DNA of 64,000 nt from the NCBI GenBank assembly GCA_016712275.1, contig JADJRI010000019.1, positions 1 to 64,000 of the forward strand, given 5' to 3'. Positions 1-10,086 of the stretch are shown piece after piece. The translations under genes were made by a program, and so were the position numbers. The first letter of the stretch is position 1; every line of letters begins with the position of its first letter. The stretch is from Planctomycetota bacterium. Its GTDB lineage: Bacteria > Planctomycetota > Phycisphaerae > UBA1845 > UTPLA1. The notes below the pieces were generated by a model. That model was not told where the DNA came from and made no database searches. It saw only the letters and a list, made by a program, of their open reading frames with translations.

Positions 1-2
1 TC

Positions 3-179
3 TGGCCCAAGGAGAATGGGAAATTCACCGTAAAGATGGATCGTGTCATTGGGAAAGTCGCGTCGGAAGTTTCATCCGGAGCATTTCTCAGGCCCGCTGA
101 TTCTCAAGTGCCGGCGCGCGTCCGCAACAACATCGAGCAAATCGATGCCCAATGCGATGCAAGCAATTCCGGCGATTGA
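3..179 (+). CDS. C-terminal end of an unidentified protein (5' partial)
   Basis: An open frame enters from the left edge and runs 58 codons to a TGA at 177-179. It reads like real protein (mixed charged and hydrophobic residues, two Cys near the end, a helix-like stretch VRNNIEQIDAQC). The other two forward frames are stopped or low in quality. I do not recognise the family. Bases 180-340, between this stop and the next gene, show no clear element. Confidence 0.4.
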   Translation, partial: WPKENGKFTVKMDRVIGKVASEVSSGAFLRPADSQVPARVRNNIEQIDAQCDASNSGD

Positions 180-340
180 CGATGACTCCGTGAGCCGTCG
201 GACACATGATGCGATACTTTTTGATGTCCTCATGCCGAATCAGTTGCTTCGCGGGATGTCCATTCATATTCGCTCGACGAAACAGAATTGAAAGTGCATT
301 GCCCTTGGCGGTTGAGCCATTATCCGTTCTATTACACTGA

Positions 341-2098
341 ATGCTCTCGCTTGTGGGCAAAATTCGTTTCCGCACTCTATTCGCCGCACTGATGGCGTTG
401 GGTTGCTTCCTGCCGATGCCGACGGTGAACGCGCAGGAGGCGGCGTGGGGGCCGGCGCGCGTTTGGGTGAGCGGCAGCAAAGAGCAGGTGTTTGTCGTTG
501 CGACGAATGCCGCGAAGCCCGGAGACATGACAGCCGAACTTCGGTTTTGGTGGGCAGGAACAAAGGCAGCGGCTTCAAATCAACTACCAGGCACATCGGC
601 TTATCTCGAGCCGATTCAGGGCGACATTGTGGAATTGGGCACGGACCGCGACGGCCTCAAGTTGCTCGCGCCGGATGGGACGGTCTACGGATATTCTGCA
701 TCAAGTCTTGAACCGGTTGTTGCAAGCTGGAAGCATTTGGCGACAGAGCCACCGTTGGCATGGGCCGGCGACGATTCCCAACCGGTTGTTTTCGCCGTCG
801 TGCAGACATCTTCACTGATCGGGCCGACCACGACATCGAGCGACGCCGCAAATGCCAATGATACGGAAGCCTCGCAGGATGGAATCGCGTCGTGGCTGGT
901 GCCTACAAAAGGTTCTTCGGCCGCGCCGACCACAAAGTATACACTGCTGGCCTTGCGGCGCGGAGTTTGGCAGCGGCATGCATTTTTTCGGGAGGCGGAT
1001 GAGGCTGATACATTTTGGATCGCCGGCCGAAATGAGCATGCGTTTTTGTTTTGGCGAGCGGAAGACCGTTCGATCCGATTTGCCGAGTACGCCGCAGGTA
1101 ATTGGTCCGGGGTTGAGACCGTAACCTCGCGCGGCGACATCGTGCGCGCCTGGGCCGGCAGCACTTCTGATGGGCCGATCTTCATCGGAGGCAGCGGTCC
1201 GGATGTGCGATCGCTGAGGCTGAACTTGGTGGCGCGGGATGCAACCGGTGCGTGGGTCGAAACAGGCGCCGTGCGCGAGGGTTCGGATTATCTGACACTT
1301 GACGGCATCAATTCGGGCGTTGGTATGGCACTCGGCCGGTTGGCTGTGGCCCGGCCGGGCGAAAAGGGCCAGGTGGAATTTGCATGGGGCGATGCGACTG
1401 GTTCGCCCGTCCTGCGATTCGCCCCGCTAACCGCGCGTCTGGAATCGGCCCCACGGCAGCAATCCTGGCGGGATATGCTGCTGCCGGCCGTGGTGCTTTC
1501 GGTTATGACCGTGCTGCTGCTCTCCCGCCGCGACCATGTGCTTCGCCCGGCGGCGGTTCCGTCCGGCCTGATGATTGCACCGGTGTGGAAGCGAGGATTC
1601 GCCGCGATACTCGACATGATTCCGGCGGCGTTGGTCGGAAGCATGACCCTGATGCTGCTGCGGACCGAATTTGGCCTATCCGAGGATCCGTCGCAGCTAC
1701 TCGAACAAGTCCAGACGGACTCAGCGATTCAGGAGAAACTGATTCCCGTTTATCTTCTGCAGATTCTGGTCTATGGCCTCTGGTGCATGATCTGGGAACT
1801 CACGACCGGCACAACGTTGGGCAAACGAATCTTTGGATGCCGGGTTATCAGTTTGGATGGATCGCCCACACAGGGGCGGCAAATCGTACTTAGGAATGTT
1901 GTGCGCATCGTCATGGTGTCACTTGGTGCGCCGGGACTCTTGATCACTTTTTTGACCATGATCGTACTGACTCGCAACAGTCAGCGAATGGGTGATGTCT
2001 TGGCGAGAACCATCGTGGTTCAGGCCGGGCCGCCGGGACCCATTCCCGTTGCACGGCCGCGCAACGACCACAATGGCGAGCCGCCAACCAAGGATTAG
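341..2098 (+). CDS. Secreted/membrane protein with C-terminal RDD domain
   Basis: The 585-residue protein starts with a signal peptide (basic KIRFR, then a hydrophobic stretch ending near VNAQ). It continues with about 350 residues of predicted extracytoplasmic beta-rich sequence without a family I can name. From about residue 385 there is a membrane helix (LLPAVVLSVMTVLLLS), followed by an RDD-family module: the typical start KRGFAAILDMIPAALV, a second helix, and the TLGKRIFGCRVISLDG motif that marks this family. RDD domains are thought to be membrane transport or anchoring modules, so the role here is unknown. The gene ends two bases from the convergent S9 peptidase gene. Confidence 0.8.
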   Translation: MLSLVGKIRFRTLFAALMALGCFLPMPTVNAQEAAWGPARVWVSGSKEQVFVVATNAAKPGDMTAELRFWWAGTKAAASNQLPGTSAYLEPIQGDIVELGTDRDGLKLLAPDGTVYGYSASSLEPVVASWKHLATEPPLAWAGDDSQPVVFAVVQTSSLIGPTTTSSDAANANDTEASQDGIASWLVPTKGSSAAPTTKYTLLALRRGVWQRHAFFREADEADTFWIAGRNEHAFLFWRAEDRSIRFAEYAAGNWSGVETVTSRGDIVRAWAGSTSDGPIFIGGSGPDVRSLRLNLVARDATGAWVETGAVREGSDYLTLDGINSGVGMALGRLAVARPGEKGQVEFAWGDATGSPVLRFAPLTARLESAPRQQSWRDMLLPAVVLSVMTVLLLSRRDHVLRPAAVPSGLMIAPVWKRGFAAILDMIPAALVGSMTLMLLRTEFGLSEDPSQLLEQVQTDSAIQEKLIPVYLLQILVYGLWCMIWELTTGTTLGKRIFGCRVISLDGSPTQGRQIVLRNVVRIVMVSLGAPGLLITFLTMIVLTRNSQRMGDVLARTIVVQAGPPGPIPVARPRNDHNGEPPTKD

Positions 2099-2099
2099 C

Positions 2100-4400
2100 T
2101 TACGGCAATTCGGCGGGTGCGGTTGTTGTTTCCTTTCCTTCCTTATTCTTTTTCGGCAGATCAAATTCGATGTCATGTCCGGGCGGCGTTCCGCCGGGCC
2201 CTTTCAAATAGTGGTCGAACCACTGCAACATTCGCAGGTTGTAATCGAGCCGCGCCGCGGCCTTGGAGTTGCCATGTCCTTCCCCGGGATAGAGCACGAG
2301 CCGCACCGGCGTCTTGCCGATGGTTTTCATGAATCGATAAAGTTCCATGGATTGTGAGGGATGCACGCGCGGATCATCCTTGCCGTGCAGGATAAGCAGA
2401 GGCGTTTTAGATTGATCGGCATGATAGAGCGGGCTGCGCTCGCGAAACCAATCCCAGTGTCCTTCCCAGGGCCAACGGCGGGCATGCACCAGGTACATTT
2501 CATTGGGGATATCCGTGGTGCCGACTTTGGAAATAAGGTCGGTGATGCCGACGAACATGACACTCGCGGCGAAATGCTCGGTGAGTTTTGTTGCACACCA
2601 TGCCGAGGCATAGCCGCCGTATGATCCGCCGGTGACGCCGACCTTTTTCTCGTCGACCAGACCGATCGACACGAGGTGCCTGATGCCATCGACAATGTCA
2701 TCGAATTCCGCGCCGGCATAGTCGGCTTGATCGAGTTTCGAAAACGCCACGCCGCGCCCGGTGCTGCCGCGATAATTCGGATAAAAAACGGCATAGCCGC
2801 GCGCCGCGGCCGCCTGCCCCGGCCGCGAATAGTTGGTGATCCAGCCATCGCTTTCGTGGGCTTCGGGCCCGCCGTGAACCGACACAATGAGCGGATAGCG
2901 CTTGCCGGGTTTTTCATCGAGCGGATGAATGAGCACGCCGCCGATCTCCAGGCCATCGCGCGCTTTGTATGTAATGGACTCCTGCCTGGCCATGCTCAGG
3001 ATTCCGAGCCACGGGTTCGAATCGGTCAGGCGCTTCAAACCTTCATCACCATGCTTCATCAGGAAAACTTCGTTCGGATGCAAGCGCGAATTGCCGATGA
3101 ATGCGCCACGCAGACCGTCATCGGATAATGAGATGCCGTCCAAGATCGTTTCGCCGGCTGTTGCGGGAACGATGGTCTTTTGCGATGAGCCATCGACATC
3201 GACCTTGGCGAAGATGGTTTCGGTGCCGATATCCGCGAGATACATCACGGTGTCCGCGTCCTGCCATGCAATGCTCTTCACATGACCCAGGAAATCGGGA
3301 AGCACATCGCGCATCGCGCCCCCCTCCGAAGAAACGATCAGCAGCCTGCCTTCCGCCGGATCGTTGAGATCTTCAGCAGAGATCATCGCCAGATTCTTGC
3401 CATCCGGGCTCCACTCGACCTGTCCAAGCTTGCCCGGGTTTTCAATTCTCGTGGCGACTTTTCGCGCGCCCACATCCACGATCTGCACGCGCGACGCCAT
3501 GTACTTGTCATCCGTCAGCGGCGTGGGCGACACCTTGACGGCCAGGTGAAGGCCGTCGGGACTCCACGAGGGATCCATGATGTTGCCGTCCAAGTCGAGG
3601 GAGTCCGCATCTCCAAACGGTTCGCCCGGCAATTCGCCGATACGGGCAATCCAGAGTTTCGATTCGCGATGAATCTCTTCATATACTTCAGCCTTGAACC
3701 CTTTCTTCTTCAGGTCGGCAATGGCCTTGGGTTCTTCTGCCGTCGAGGTAAACGCGACACGGTCGCCCTGCGGACTGAGCGCATAGGCATCAATGCCGGT
3801 CTCATGGGCAAGAACGCGCCGCGCTTCGCCGCCTTCGAGCGAAAGGACATATAATGACCTTTCCTTGTCGGGCGTGCGTTTGGCGGTGAATGAAATCCCC
3901 GATGAATCCGGCCGCCACTTGACCCCTCCAAACGGCGAATATCGGCCGATGAAGAGCATGTCCTTGCCATCCGAAATGCGAATGACATGAAGTTCGGAGC
4001 GCGGCGACCCGTCTTCGAAATCCGGATCGTTCTTTGTCGGAACTTCATACGGATCGCGCGGCAGGTATTTGACATACGCGATGTGCGTGCCATCGGGCGA
4101 CATGATGGCCGACGAAACCGATGCGAGCTTCGTCGTGTGCCTCGGGGTATAATGCGTTTCGTCGATGGCAACATCGCCAACCGGCTTCGCCGCATCAGGA
4201 TTGACCCTGATTGGTTCGCGTCGCGGAGGATACTCCACGCCGGTTCCGGGGGGTGTGGTACGAAGCGTTGGACGCGTGGTTTGAGCAGCGGCGACGTGCC
4301 CCATTAATTGCGAAGACAGCAGGGCGGCCAGTAATACAGATATGGAAACTTTATTTCTCATGGCAGTGCCATATCTCTTGCAGCAAAGTGATACATCCAT
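2100..4400 (-). CDS. S9-family prolyl oligopeptidase-type serine peptidase, secreted
   Basis: The C-terminal alpha/beta-hydrolase domain carries the catalytic Ser in GGSYGGYA, the Asp in GKDDPRVHPSQ and the His in GEGHGN, the order of the S9 family (dipeptidyl peptidase/acylaminoacyl peptidase type). The N-terminal half holds TolB-like beta-propeller repeats (WSPDG, WRPDS, LSPQG). A signal peptide (SVLLAALLSSQLMGHVAAAQ) sends it out of the cytoplasm. I chose the ATG at 4398-4400 because GAGGA lies 7 bases upstream; a second ATG 13 codons later (4361) is also possible. It probably degrades oligopeptides in the periplasm. The C-terminus is rich in Lys and Glu. Confidence 0.9.
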   Translation of the reverse strand: MDVSLCCKRYGTAMRNKVSISVLLAALLSSQLMGHVAAAQTTRPTLRTTPPGTGVEYPPRREPIRVNPDAAKPVGDVAIDETHYTPRHTTKLASVSSAIMSPDGTHIAYVKYLPRDPYEVPTKNDPDFEDGSPRSELHVIRISDGKDMLFIGRYSPFGGVKWRPDSSGISFTAKRTPDKERSLYVLSLEGGEARRVLAHETGIDAYALSPQGDRVAFTSTAEEPKAIADLKKKGFKAEVYEEIHRESKLWIARIGELPGEPFGDADSLDLDGNIMDPSWSPDGLHLAVKVSPTPLTDDKYMASRVQIVDVGARKVATRIENPGKLGQVEWSPDGKNLAMISAEDLNDPAEGRLLIVSSEGGAMRDVLPDFLGHVKSIAWQDADTVMYLADIGTETIFAKVDVDGSSQKTIVPATAGETILDGISLSDDGLRGAFIGNSRLHPNEVFLMKHGDEGLKRLTDSNPWLGILSMARQESITYKARDGLEIGGVLIHPLDEKPGKRYPLIVSVHGGPEAHESDGWITNYSRPGQAAAARGYAVFYPNYRGSTGRGVAFSKLDQADYAGAEFDDIVDGIRHLVSIGLVDEKKVGVTGGSYGGYASAWCATKLTEHFAASVMFVGITDLISKVGTTDIPNEMYLVHARRWPWEGHWDWFRERSPLYHADQSKTPLLILHGKDDPRVHPSQSMELYRFMKTIGKTPVRLVLYPGEGHGNSKAAARLDYNLRMLQWFDHYLKGPGGTPPGHDIEFDLPKKNKEGKETTTAPAELP

Positions 4401-4565
4401 CGGAAATCCTCGTAAAAAATGATTGTGGCTGCCCCCCGTATCATGCCGCCAAGTCCGCGACGGGTCGCATACCGTAACGCCCATGCGACAGGAAAGTCAA
4501 AATTGATCACCGAATCGCCGGATGCAACCGGTGATAAGTGCCGATGACCTGTCCGTCATGCAATT

Positions 4566-5741
4566 CTACTTCTTGGCCCGGCTCGAAATGTTGTCCAGCA
4601 CATTCATGAAGTTAATGTAGCTGTCGTAGGGCGATTCGTAGGGATTGAAATACTTGTGGACATCTCCATCCGCGAAGTATTTGGTGCACATGTAGTAGTA
4701 GTGGTCCGACGTGAGCAATTTGCGCCAATCGCTAAGCAATTCGGCATCGCCCATTTTCTTGATGTCCTTCTCAAGGTTGTAGGCTTCCTGCAACGCATTG
4801 GACTGCATCGCGTTACCGAGCCAGGCGGAAAGATCGCGCTCGGTGTCGGCCCAACTGATCAGATGATGTGCGTCATAGGCGCCTACGGCTTCGTGTGCGG
4901 CGGCCACTTCGCCGGGGGTCTTGAAATCGTTGTCGGGATGCCGCATGACTTCGCCGGGCAGGTGATATAGGAAATCAAAAATGCCCGTATACGACCACTG
5001 GTGCTCGCCGAACGTTTCGTAATCCATGAAGAGATTGACGGTGTAGCCATTGCCGTTGACCTGATTGACCCAGCCGGCGAATTTTTCGGCGGTGAGCGGC
5101 CATTCGGCCCAGCCGCGGTTTCCGAATCGAAACGCGATGTCGTCCGACAATCGGAAATTCTTCAGCAGCACTTTGATCGGCGAGTTCGGGGGGCGGTAGA
5201 CGAAATTCGGCGAGCGATAGCCGAGCAGATGGTCCGCACCCTCGGCGATGATTGCCTTGAAGCCCATGTCATGTGCGGCCTTTGCCACTTCGTTGTTATA
5301 GATCAATTCGGTGTTGCGAAATGTGGTGCTTTTGTAGCCGCCGAAAAGCTCGGCAATTTTGGCCTGCTGCATACCCACTTGTTCAACGAATTCGGTTGTG
5401 GAATAAAGAAACGAAAGACTGTGGTAATAGGTTTCCGCGATGAACTCGACGCAGCCTGTGCCGGCGAGTCGCTTAAAGCTGTCCATTACCTCCGGGCAAT
5501 AAGCGGCGAATTGATCCAAAACGACGCCGGTCAGCGCATACGAGACCTTGAATCGACCCTCGTGGAGCTTGATCAGATCGTAAATGCACTGATTCGCCGG
5601 AAGATAGCACTTGTTTGCGACCTTTCGGCAAATATCACCGTTTTTTTGATCATCAAAGTAATGATGGGAGGTATCGAAGACGGAGTACCGTCGGAGCCGG
5701 AAGGGCTGGTGAACCTGAAAATAAAAGCAGACTGAGGCCAT
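4566..5741 (-). CDS. Glycoside hydrolase family 57 (alpha-amylase type)
   Basis: The 391-residue protein starts CFYFQVHQPFR, the HQP motif of GH57. It carries the FRNTELIYNN motif with the presumed Glu nucleophile (about residue 143) and the MDYETFGEHQW motif with the catalytic Asp. No signal peptide, so it should act on cytoplasmic alpha-glucan. Family members hydrolyse or rearrange alpha-1,4-glucans. It follows the glycogen-synthase-like GT4 on the same strand with a gap of about 75 bases, a pairing common in bacteria and archaea that make glycogen without a GH13 branching enzyme. The exact activity (amylase, 4-alpha-glucanotransferase or branching) cannot be read from sequence. Confidence 0.88.
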   Translation of the reverse strand: MASVCFYFQVHQPFRLRRYSVFDTSHHYFDDQKNGDICRKVANKCYLPANQCIYDLIKLHEGRFKVSYALTGVVLDQFAAYCPEVMDSFKRLAGTGCVEFIAETYYHSLSFLYSTTEFVEQVGMQQAKIAELFGGYKSTTFRNTELIYNNEVAKAAHDMGFKAIIAEGADHLLGYRSPNFVYRPPNSPIKVLLKNFRLSDDIAFRFGNRGWAEWPLTAEKFAGWVNQVNGNGYTVNLFMDYETFGEHQWSYTGIFDFLYHLPGEVMRHPDNDFKTPGEVAAAHEAVGAYDAHHLISWADTERDLSAWLGNAMQSNALQEAYNLEKDIKKMGDAELLSDWRKLLTSDHYYYMCTKYFADGDVHKYFNPYESPYDSYINFMNVLDNISSRAKK

Positions 5742-5817
5742 GATTTAATCAGTCCCGATTGGTTCAGGGCATTGTAACCGGTTTGCGCGATTCACGCAAA
5801 AAAACCGAGCCCAGGTT

Positions 5818-7212
5818 TCATCGACGGCTTGCAATCATCTTTTCATAGACATCCACGCAGCCTTGCGCCGAATCGCGCCAAGTTAACTGCCTAACTTCGA
5901 AATTGCCGTGTTCGCGAAGCGTCGCCTGCAGCGGCGGATGCCGCAGCACGGCGATGATTTTGTTGGCCATTTCGTCGATGTCCCAGAAATCAACCTTGAG
6001 AGCATGGGTAATGATTTCGGAGACGCCGGATTGCTTTGAGATCAGCACTGGCGTGTCGTTGGCCAGGGCTTCGAGCGGAGCGATGCCGAAGGGCTCGCTG
6101 ACGCTGGGCATGACATAGAGATCCGCCATTTTGAAAACACGGGCCACGTCGTCGCCACGAAGAAACCCGGTGAAGAGGACTTTGTGACCGATGCCCATCG
6201 CGGCCGCCATTTCGATCGAGGAACGAATGAGGTCGCCGCTTCCCGCCATGATGAATCGGACATTTGGAACATAATCCAGAACTTTCTTGGCGGCGGCGAG
6301 AAAATACTCCGGGCCTTTTTGCATCGTGATCCGGCCAAGAAACAGGACAATTTTCTCATCCCGCTTAATCGCGGAAGGCGGGGGGGGCATCGGTCCGTTT
6401 TCGCCGTTGAATTCGACGGCGTTGTACACCACATCGATTTTCTCGGGTGACGCGCCGTAGTGCCGGAGAATGAGATTACGCGTGAGATAGCTGACGGGAA
6501 TGATGCGCGTCGCACCCTGCATGCCCTGGCGTTCTAGGTCATAGATGCGCTGGTTGACGTGCTCTCCGCTGCGATCGAATTCGGTGGAATGAACATGAAC
6601 GACGAGCGGCTTTCCACTGATGGCTGCCACGGCCAGGCCGGCTGGGTAGGTCATCCAATCGTGGGCGTGTATGACATCAAATTGCTCACCGATGGCCATC
6701 TGCATGGCGATGCGGGCATAACGATGCACCTCGGCAAACATGTCGCCGCCATAGTGACCGCTGCTTTGTGCCGCCGGCTTTGACGCATTGATCACACTGG
6801 TGGGGGCATCGGCCGCATTTGCCTGCGGGATTTGAACGAGTTGGCCGGTGACCGGGTCGATAACGGTATGCAATTCGCCGGGGGTTGTGGTGGTCGCTTC
6901 ATACATGTCCGGCCTTGCATACGGCGAAAGGCCCGAGGGTATTGAGCGAAGCTCCACATTCTTCATATCCGGATCTTGAAATGCACGGTAGCCAAGCTGC
7001 TCGCAGGCGGCGAACGAGGCAATGCTCATTTGCGACTGAGTCGGCGTCTTCAGCAGGACATGGGTCGATTCGGTTCCGTGGACGACCTGCGGCAGCACGA
7101 AGATGACTTCGTGTCCGAGCTGATTCAGTGCCTTGGTCAGGCCGTAGCAGGCCGTGCCGAGGCCCCCTGAAATGAAGGGTGGGAATTCCCACCCCAACAT
7201 GAAAATTCTCAT
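5818..7212 (-). CDS. GT4/GT5-type glycosyltransferase, glycogen-synthase-like
   Basis: The frame starts MRIFMLGWEFPPFISGG, the N-terminal loop typical of glycogen/starch synthases that binds the sugar nucleotide. In the middle are HAHDWMTYPAGLA and VVHVHSTEFDR. The C-terminal Rossmann domain has LFLGRITMQKGPEYF and the donor-binding MPSVSEPFGIAPLEALA (E-x7-E). I take the ATG at 7210-7212 rather than the 26-codon upstream extension because the family begins exactly there; no strong ribosome-binding site is visible at either. With GH57 downstream it probably builds a cytoplasmic alpha-glucan from UDP- or ADP-glucose. About 100 residues (roughly 90-190) look like a low-complexity insert. Confidence 0.88.
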   Translation of the reverse strand: MRIFMLGWEFPPFISGGLGTACYGLTKALNQLGHEVIFVLPQVVHGTESTHVLLKTPTQSQMSIASFAACEQLGYRAFQDPDMKNVELRSIPSGLSPYARPDMYEATTTTPGELHTVIDPVTGQLVQIPQANAADAPTSVINASKPAAQSSGHYGGDMFAEVHRYARIAMQMAIGEQFDVIHAHDWMTYPAGLAVAAISGKPLVVHVHSTEFDRSGEHVNQRIYDLERQGMQGATRIIPVSYLTRNLILRHYGASPEKIDVVYNAVEFNGENGPMPPPPSAIKRDEKIVLFLGRITMQKGPEYFLAAAKKVLDYVPNVRFIMAGSGDLIRSSIEMAAAMGIGHKVLFTGFLRGDDVARVFKMADLYVMPSVSEPFGIAPLEALANDTPVLISKQSGVSEIITHALKVDFWDIDEMANKIIAVLRHPPLQATLREHGNFEVRQLTWRDSAQGCVDVYEKMIASRR

Positions 7213-7439
7213 GGGCGAACGCTCTGTCTTCCGCGGGTGGCCGATCGCCGGACGCACTACAACCGCGCAGTCCGTCGAAGGCGGAGTCAACGTCTCAGGG
7301 GCGAATGGTGATCAGAACGGCGAAGTCTGGTCGCCAGCCCGGCCATTCTAAGCGCGGGGTTTCGAGTGTCAATTGACAATGCGGCTTTTGGAGTTTCGAG
7401 TGTGAAATCGAAGGAAATTCCCGGAGAATGACGGCTTTG

Positions 7440-8324
7440 TTATGTGTCCTTGCGCCGCAAATCAAAATCGGCATTCCGTGAAGCTTGGGCATACCAGTCG
7501 TCGCCCCATGTTAATTTCCCATGAAGAAAGAGCGCTCCAATGGCGACGGGGGCGATGAGGCCGCATCTCTTGATAAATGGGATAATGGCCTCCGGGGCAT
7601 TCTTCAGTGTCACCAATCCGGCATGTTCATCCTTCGCTTCCGCGGATTCCCAGCGGGCCAGAAGCTCTTGGCTTGAGAGGCCGACATTTGCTTCGAAGAG
7701 CATTTCGGGCTGATGGATTTCCTTGTCCCGGATGAGGCCGACGCAATGGAGATTGTGCAAATCGCGTGCCTGCAGATTGAGTTCCTCGGTCAACTCCCGC
7801 ATGAGACTGGCGAAGGGGTCGACACGGCCGTCCGGTCGACAATCGCGCTGTTCAAACGAACCGCCAAACGTATGTACGTGCGATGCGTGGTAAGCGACGC
7901 TGGCCGAACGAACGCCATAGCAAATGATATTGTCGCTGGTGATGAGCGTGGCCGTGGTGCCGATGGGGTTGGCAAACGTATGCCAACCAAATTCGGCCAT
8001 GCGGTGGTGGTTGAAGAGATTGGTGCCGACAAAGTCGCGATAGCATGTCGGTCCGACGGTGAGGTGGAGCCGATCCGGTTCTGCCGCGGACGAGCGGACT
8101 TCATGGGCGACATATCGAAGCATGGGGCCGTTAAAAAGAAGGCCATTGGTTCGTTTTGCTTCGGACAGTCGGCGATCCCATTCGGCCGCTATCAGCTCAT
8201 CAAGTGCTGGAGTGGACGGGCGGTCGGTCTGAACGTTGGCGACGTGTACCTGAGAGGGAGCAAAACGCCCCACGGCGTCAACAATGAAGGGCAAACTGTC
8301 TGATGGGTCATTCATGCGGTGCAT
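7440..8324 (-). CDS. Nudix hydrolase, possibly NUDT22-like UDP-sugar type
   Basis: A Nudix-like box is visible at about residues 147-177: GGSFEQRDCRPDGRVD followed by the core RELTEELNL (REx2EE). The upstream sequence LTVGPTCYRDFVGTNLF resembles, from memory, the conserved block of animal/plant NUDT22 proteins, reported to hydrolyse UDP-glucose and UDP-galactose. That assignment is inference. No signal peptide. It sits between the reductase gene and the glycogen-synthase-like gene on the same strand, which would fit control of the UDP-sugar pool. Two in-frame ATGs (8324, 8315) are possible starts, neither with a clear ribosome-binding site. Confidence 0.7.
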   Translation of the reverse strand: MHRMNDPSDSLPFIVDAVGRFAPSQVHVANVQTDRPSTPALDELIAAEWDRRLSEAKRTNGLLFNGPMLRYVAHEVRSSAAEPDRLHLTVGPTCYRDFVGTNLFNHHRMAEFGWHTFANPIGTTATLITSDNIICYGVRSASVAYHASHVHTFGGSFEQRDCRPDGRVDPFASLMRELTEELNLQARDLHNLHCVGLIRDKEIHQPEMLFEANVGLSSQELLARWESAEAKDEHAGLVTLKNAPEAIIPFIKRCGLIAPVAIGALFLHGKLTWGDDWYAQASRNADFDLRRKDT

Positions 8325-8374
8325 CGGATTCGGTGATTGAATTCCTGATCGCTGTCATTTGTCATCGCATGCGA

Positions 8375-9396
8375 TTACCGAGCAGCACGCGACTGGTTGG
8401 ACGGCATGCCGTACTCCTCTCGAAACCACTGCGCCGCATTTCGCATGCCTTCTTCGAATGAAACCTCAGGGGCCCATCCCAGCAGTTTTTGTGTATGTTC
8501 GCACTTTACATGCTGGGGCAGGCCGGTGAGCGCGATCGATGCGCGGCGAATGGTGCCGCGCCGCGGCCCGCCGCGAATCACATATTCGCCGACCCAGCCG
8601 GCTAGATACGCCAGCCAGTACGGTGTGCGCTTGCGAATGCGTGGTATGCCGATGATATCCGCCATGGCATCGAAGTACTGCCTCTGGGTGACGTGCTCGC
8701 GACCGGCCGCAATGAGAATCTGCCGCGCCGCGGCCGGCACGCGGCCCGCGAGGGCAATGGCCCGCACGACGTCCGTGACATAGGTAAATGCCATGGCGTT
8801 GTCACCTTTTCCCAGAATGGACATGGTGCGGTCGCGCATGGCCGGCTCGACATGGGTCTTAATCGTGCGGTTGCGCGGCCCGTAAAGATAACCGAGGCGG
8901 ACGATGACCCATTCCATTTCCGGTGGGCTTTCGGCCCGGACAACCTCCTCCGCGCGCAGTTTGGCACGGCCATAGGGGAACCACTTGGGGGCATGGGCGT
9001 CGGCGTGAATTCGTCGATCACCTCGCCGGAAGCGAAGAGCCTTGGGTGATAAATGCCGCACGAGCTGATGTGGACAAAGCGGCTCACTTTGTTCGCGGCG
9101 GCGGCCTGAAGCAGCCGTTTTGTTCCGTCGACGGTCGTTCGCTGAAATTCCTCGTCCGTACCGATGATTTCAACGCGCGCGGCCGCATGATAGACAACGT
9201 CGCATCCCTCGCAGGCCCGCTGCAAGGATTTAAAGTCATCTAGATCGCCGATGGCGGATTCGGCGCCAAGCGATTCGACCTGTGATCGTTTGCCCGCAGA
9301 TCGAACGATGGCCCGCACATCGTCACCGCGGGCGCGGAGCTCTTCGATAAGATGGCTGCCGACAAAACCGGTACCGCCGGTGACGAGAGCTTTCAT
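8375..9396 (-). CDS. NAD-dependent epimerase/3-beta-HSD-type reductase, frameshifted
   Basis: The protein begins MKALVTGGTGFVGSHLIEEL, the Rossmann GxxGxxG motif of extended SDRs. The acidic residue after beta-strand 3 (GDLDD) and VVYHAAARVE follow. The reading moves frame at the G run 8987-8991 (minus-strand CCCCC): before it the frame gives EFTPTPMPP, after it KWFPYGRAKLRAEE, which holds the catalytic Tyr-x3-Lys (YGRAK). One extra C joins them into about 340 residues. Either the assembly is short by one base or the gene is broken. Family members reduce or epimerise sugar nucleotides, sterols or beta-keto lipids. The neighbouring KAS III-like and methyltransferase genes favour a lipid or ketide substrate, as inference. 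Confidence 0.8.
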
Positions 9397-9516
9397 GATC
9401 TGATGTGGGCCCTCGATAATGAAAAACGACTGACTCGATGGGTTCGGTCCAAAGCCTGGTTTCGTAAGACAACTGAACTGACTCGCGACGGTCGATCGGC
9501 AAGGGGAGTGGGGCAA

Positions 9517-10086
9517 TTATTCCGGCTTGGTCGAATCGTCCGTCGGCCGCATGGGGATCCAACGATTTACGCGTTTGCAGTATTCGACGTATGAATCGCC
9601 GAATCGATTTCGGAGATTTGGCTCTTCGATTTTTGTGACCTGATATTGCGCAAAGGGAATGCCCAGAGCGAAAAGGATCAGGATTCCAATGGAATTGAGG
9701 TAAATCGCCAGTCCCAGCACGGTGGCCATGAGCGTAATGACAACGGGGTTTCGCACCCAGCGATAGGGGCCGCTCGCCACGAACACCTTGGGTGGATCGA
9801 ATTCGACGTGAGGACCTTTACCAAGGCCGATGAGCCACGCACTGCAAAATAGATATGCACCGAGCCCTAAAGCGAAAATGGTCGTGCCAGTCAGATCACG
9901 AAGACTGATCCAAAATGTCTTCGCGATGACCCAGAACTTGTCATCGCTAAATGGCAATTCACCCAGGACATAGAATAGCGATGGAATAACGCCCAAAATG
10001 ACCAGCAGAAAGCCCGCGGTGAAAACCACGGCTTTCATGGCGAACGGCTTGTCTGGCGGTGGTGTCGGCGGTGGCGTGTTTACCAT
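9517..10086 (-). CDS. ICMT-like membrane methyltransferase
   Basis: A small membrane protein with four to five hydrophobic helices. It has the motif of isoprenylcysteine carboxyl methyltransferases and related lipid methyltransferases: GPYRWVRNP, then a C-terminal EEPNLRNRFGDSYVEYCKRVNRWIP with the conserved Glu, Tyr and Arg-Trp. These enzymes use S-adenosylmethionine at the membrane. The ATG at 10084-10086 overlaps the presumed stop of the KAS III-like gene (ATGGTAA), so translation is probably coupled. A later ATG at 10038 (MKAVVFTAGF) is an alternative. Similar methyltransferases occur beside polyketide or resorcinolic-lipid synthases. The substrate here is unknown. Confidence 0.78.
   Translation of the reverse strand: MVNTPPPTPPPDKPFAMKAVVFTAGFLLVILGVIPSLFYVLGELPFSDDKFWVIAKTFWISLRDLTGTTIFALGLGAYLFCSAWLIGLGKGPHVEFDPPKVFVASGPYRWVRNPVVITLMATVLGLAIYLNSIGILILFALGIPFAQYQVTKIEEPNLRNRFGDSYVEYCKRVNRWIPMRPTDDSTKPE

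Noticed and set aside
5001..5735. Long plus-strand open frame (244 codons) opposite GH57
   Set aside because: It is the exact antisense of well-matched GH57 sequence; its composition (runs of Val, Ala, Gly, Asp) is that of a shadow frame.
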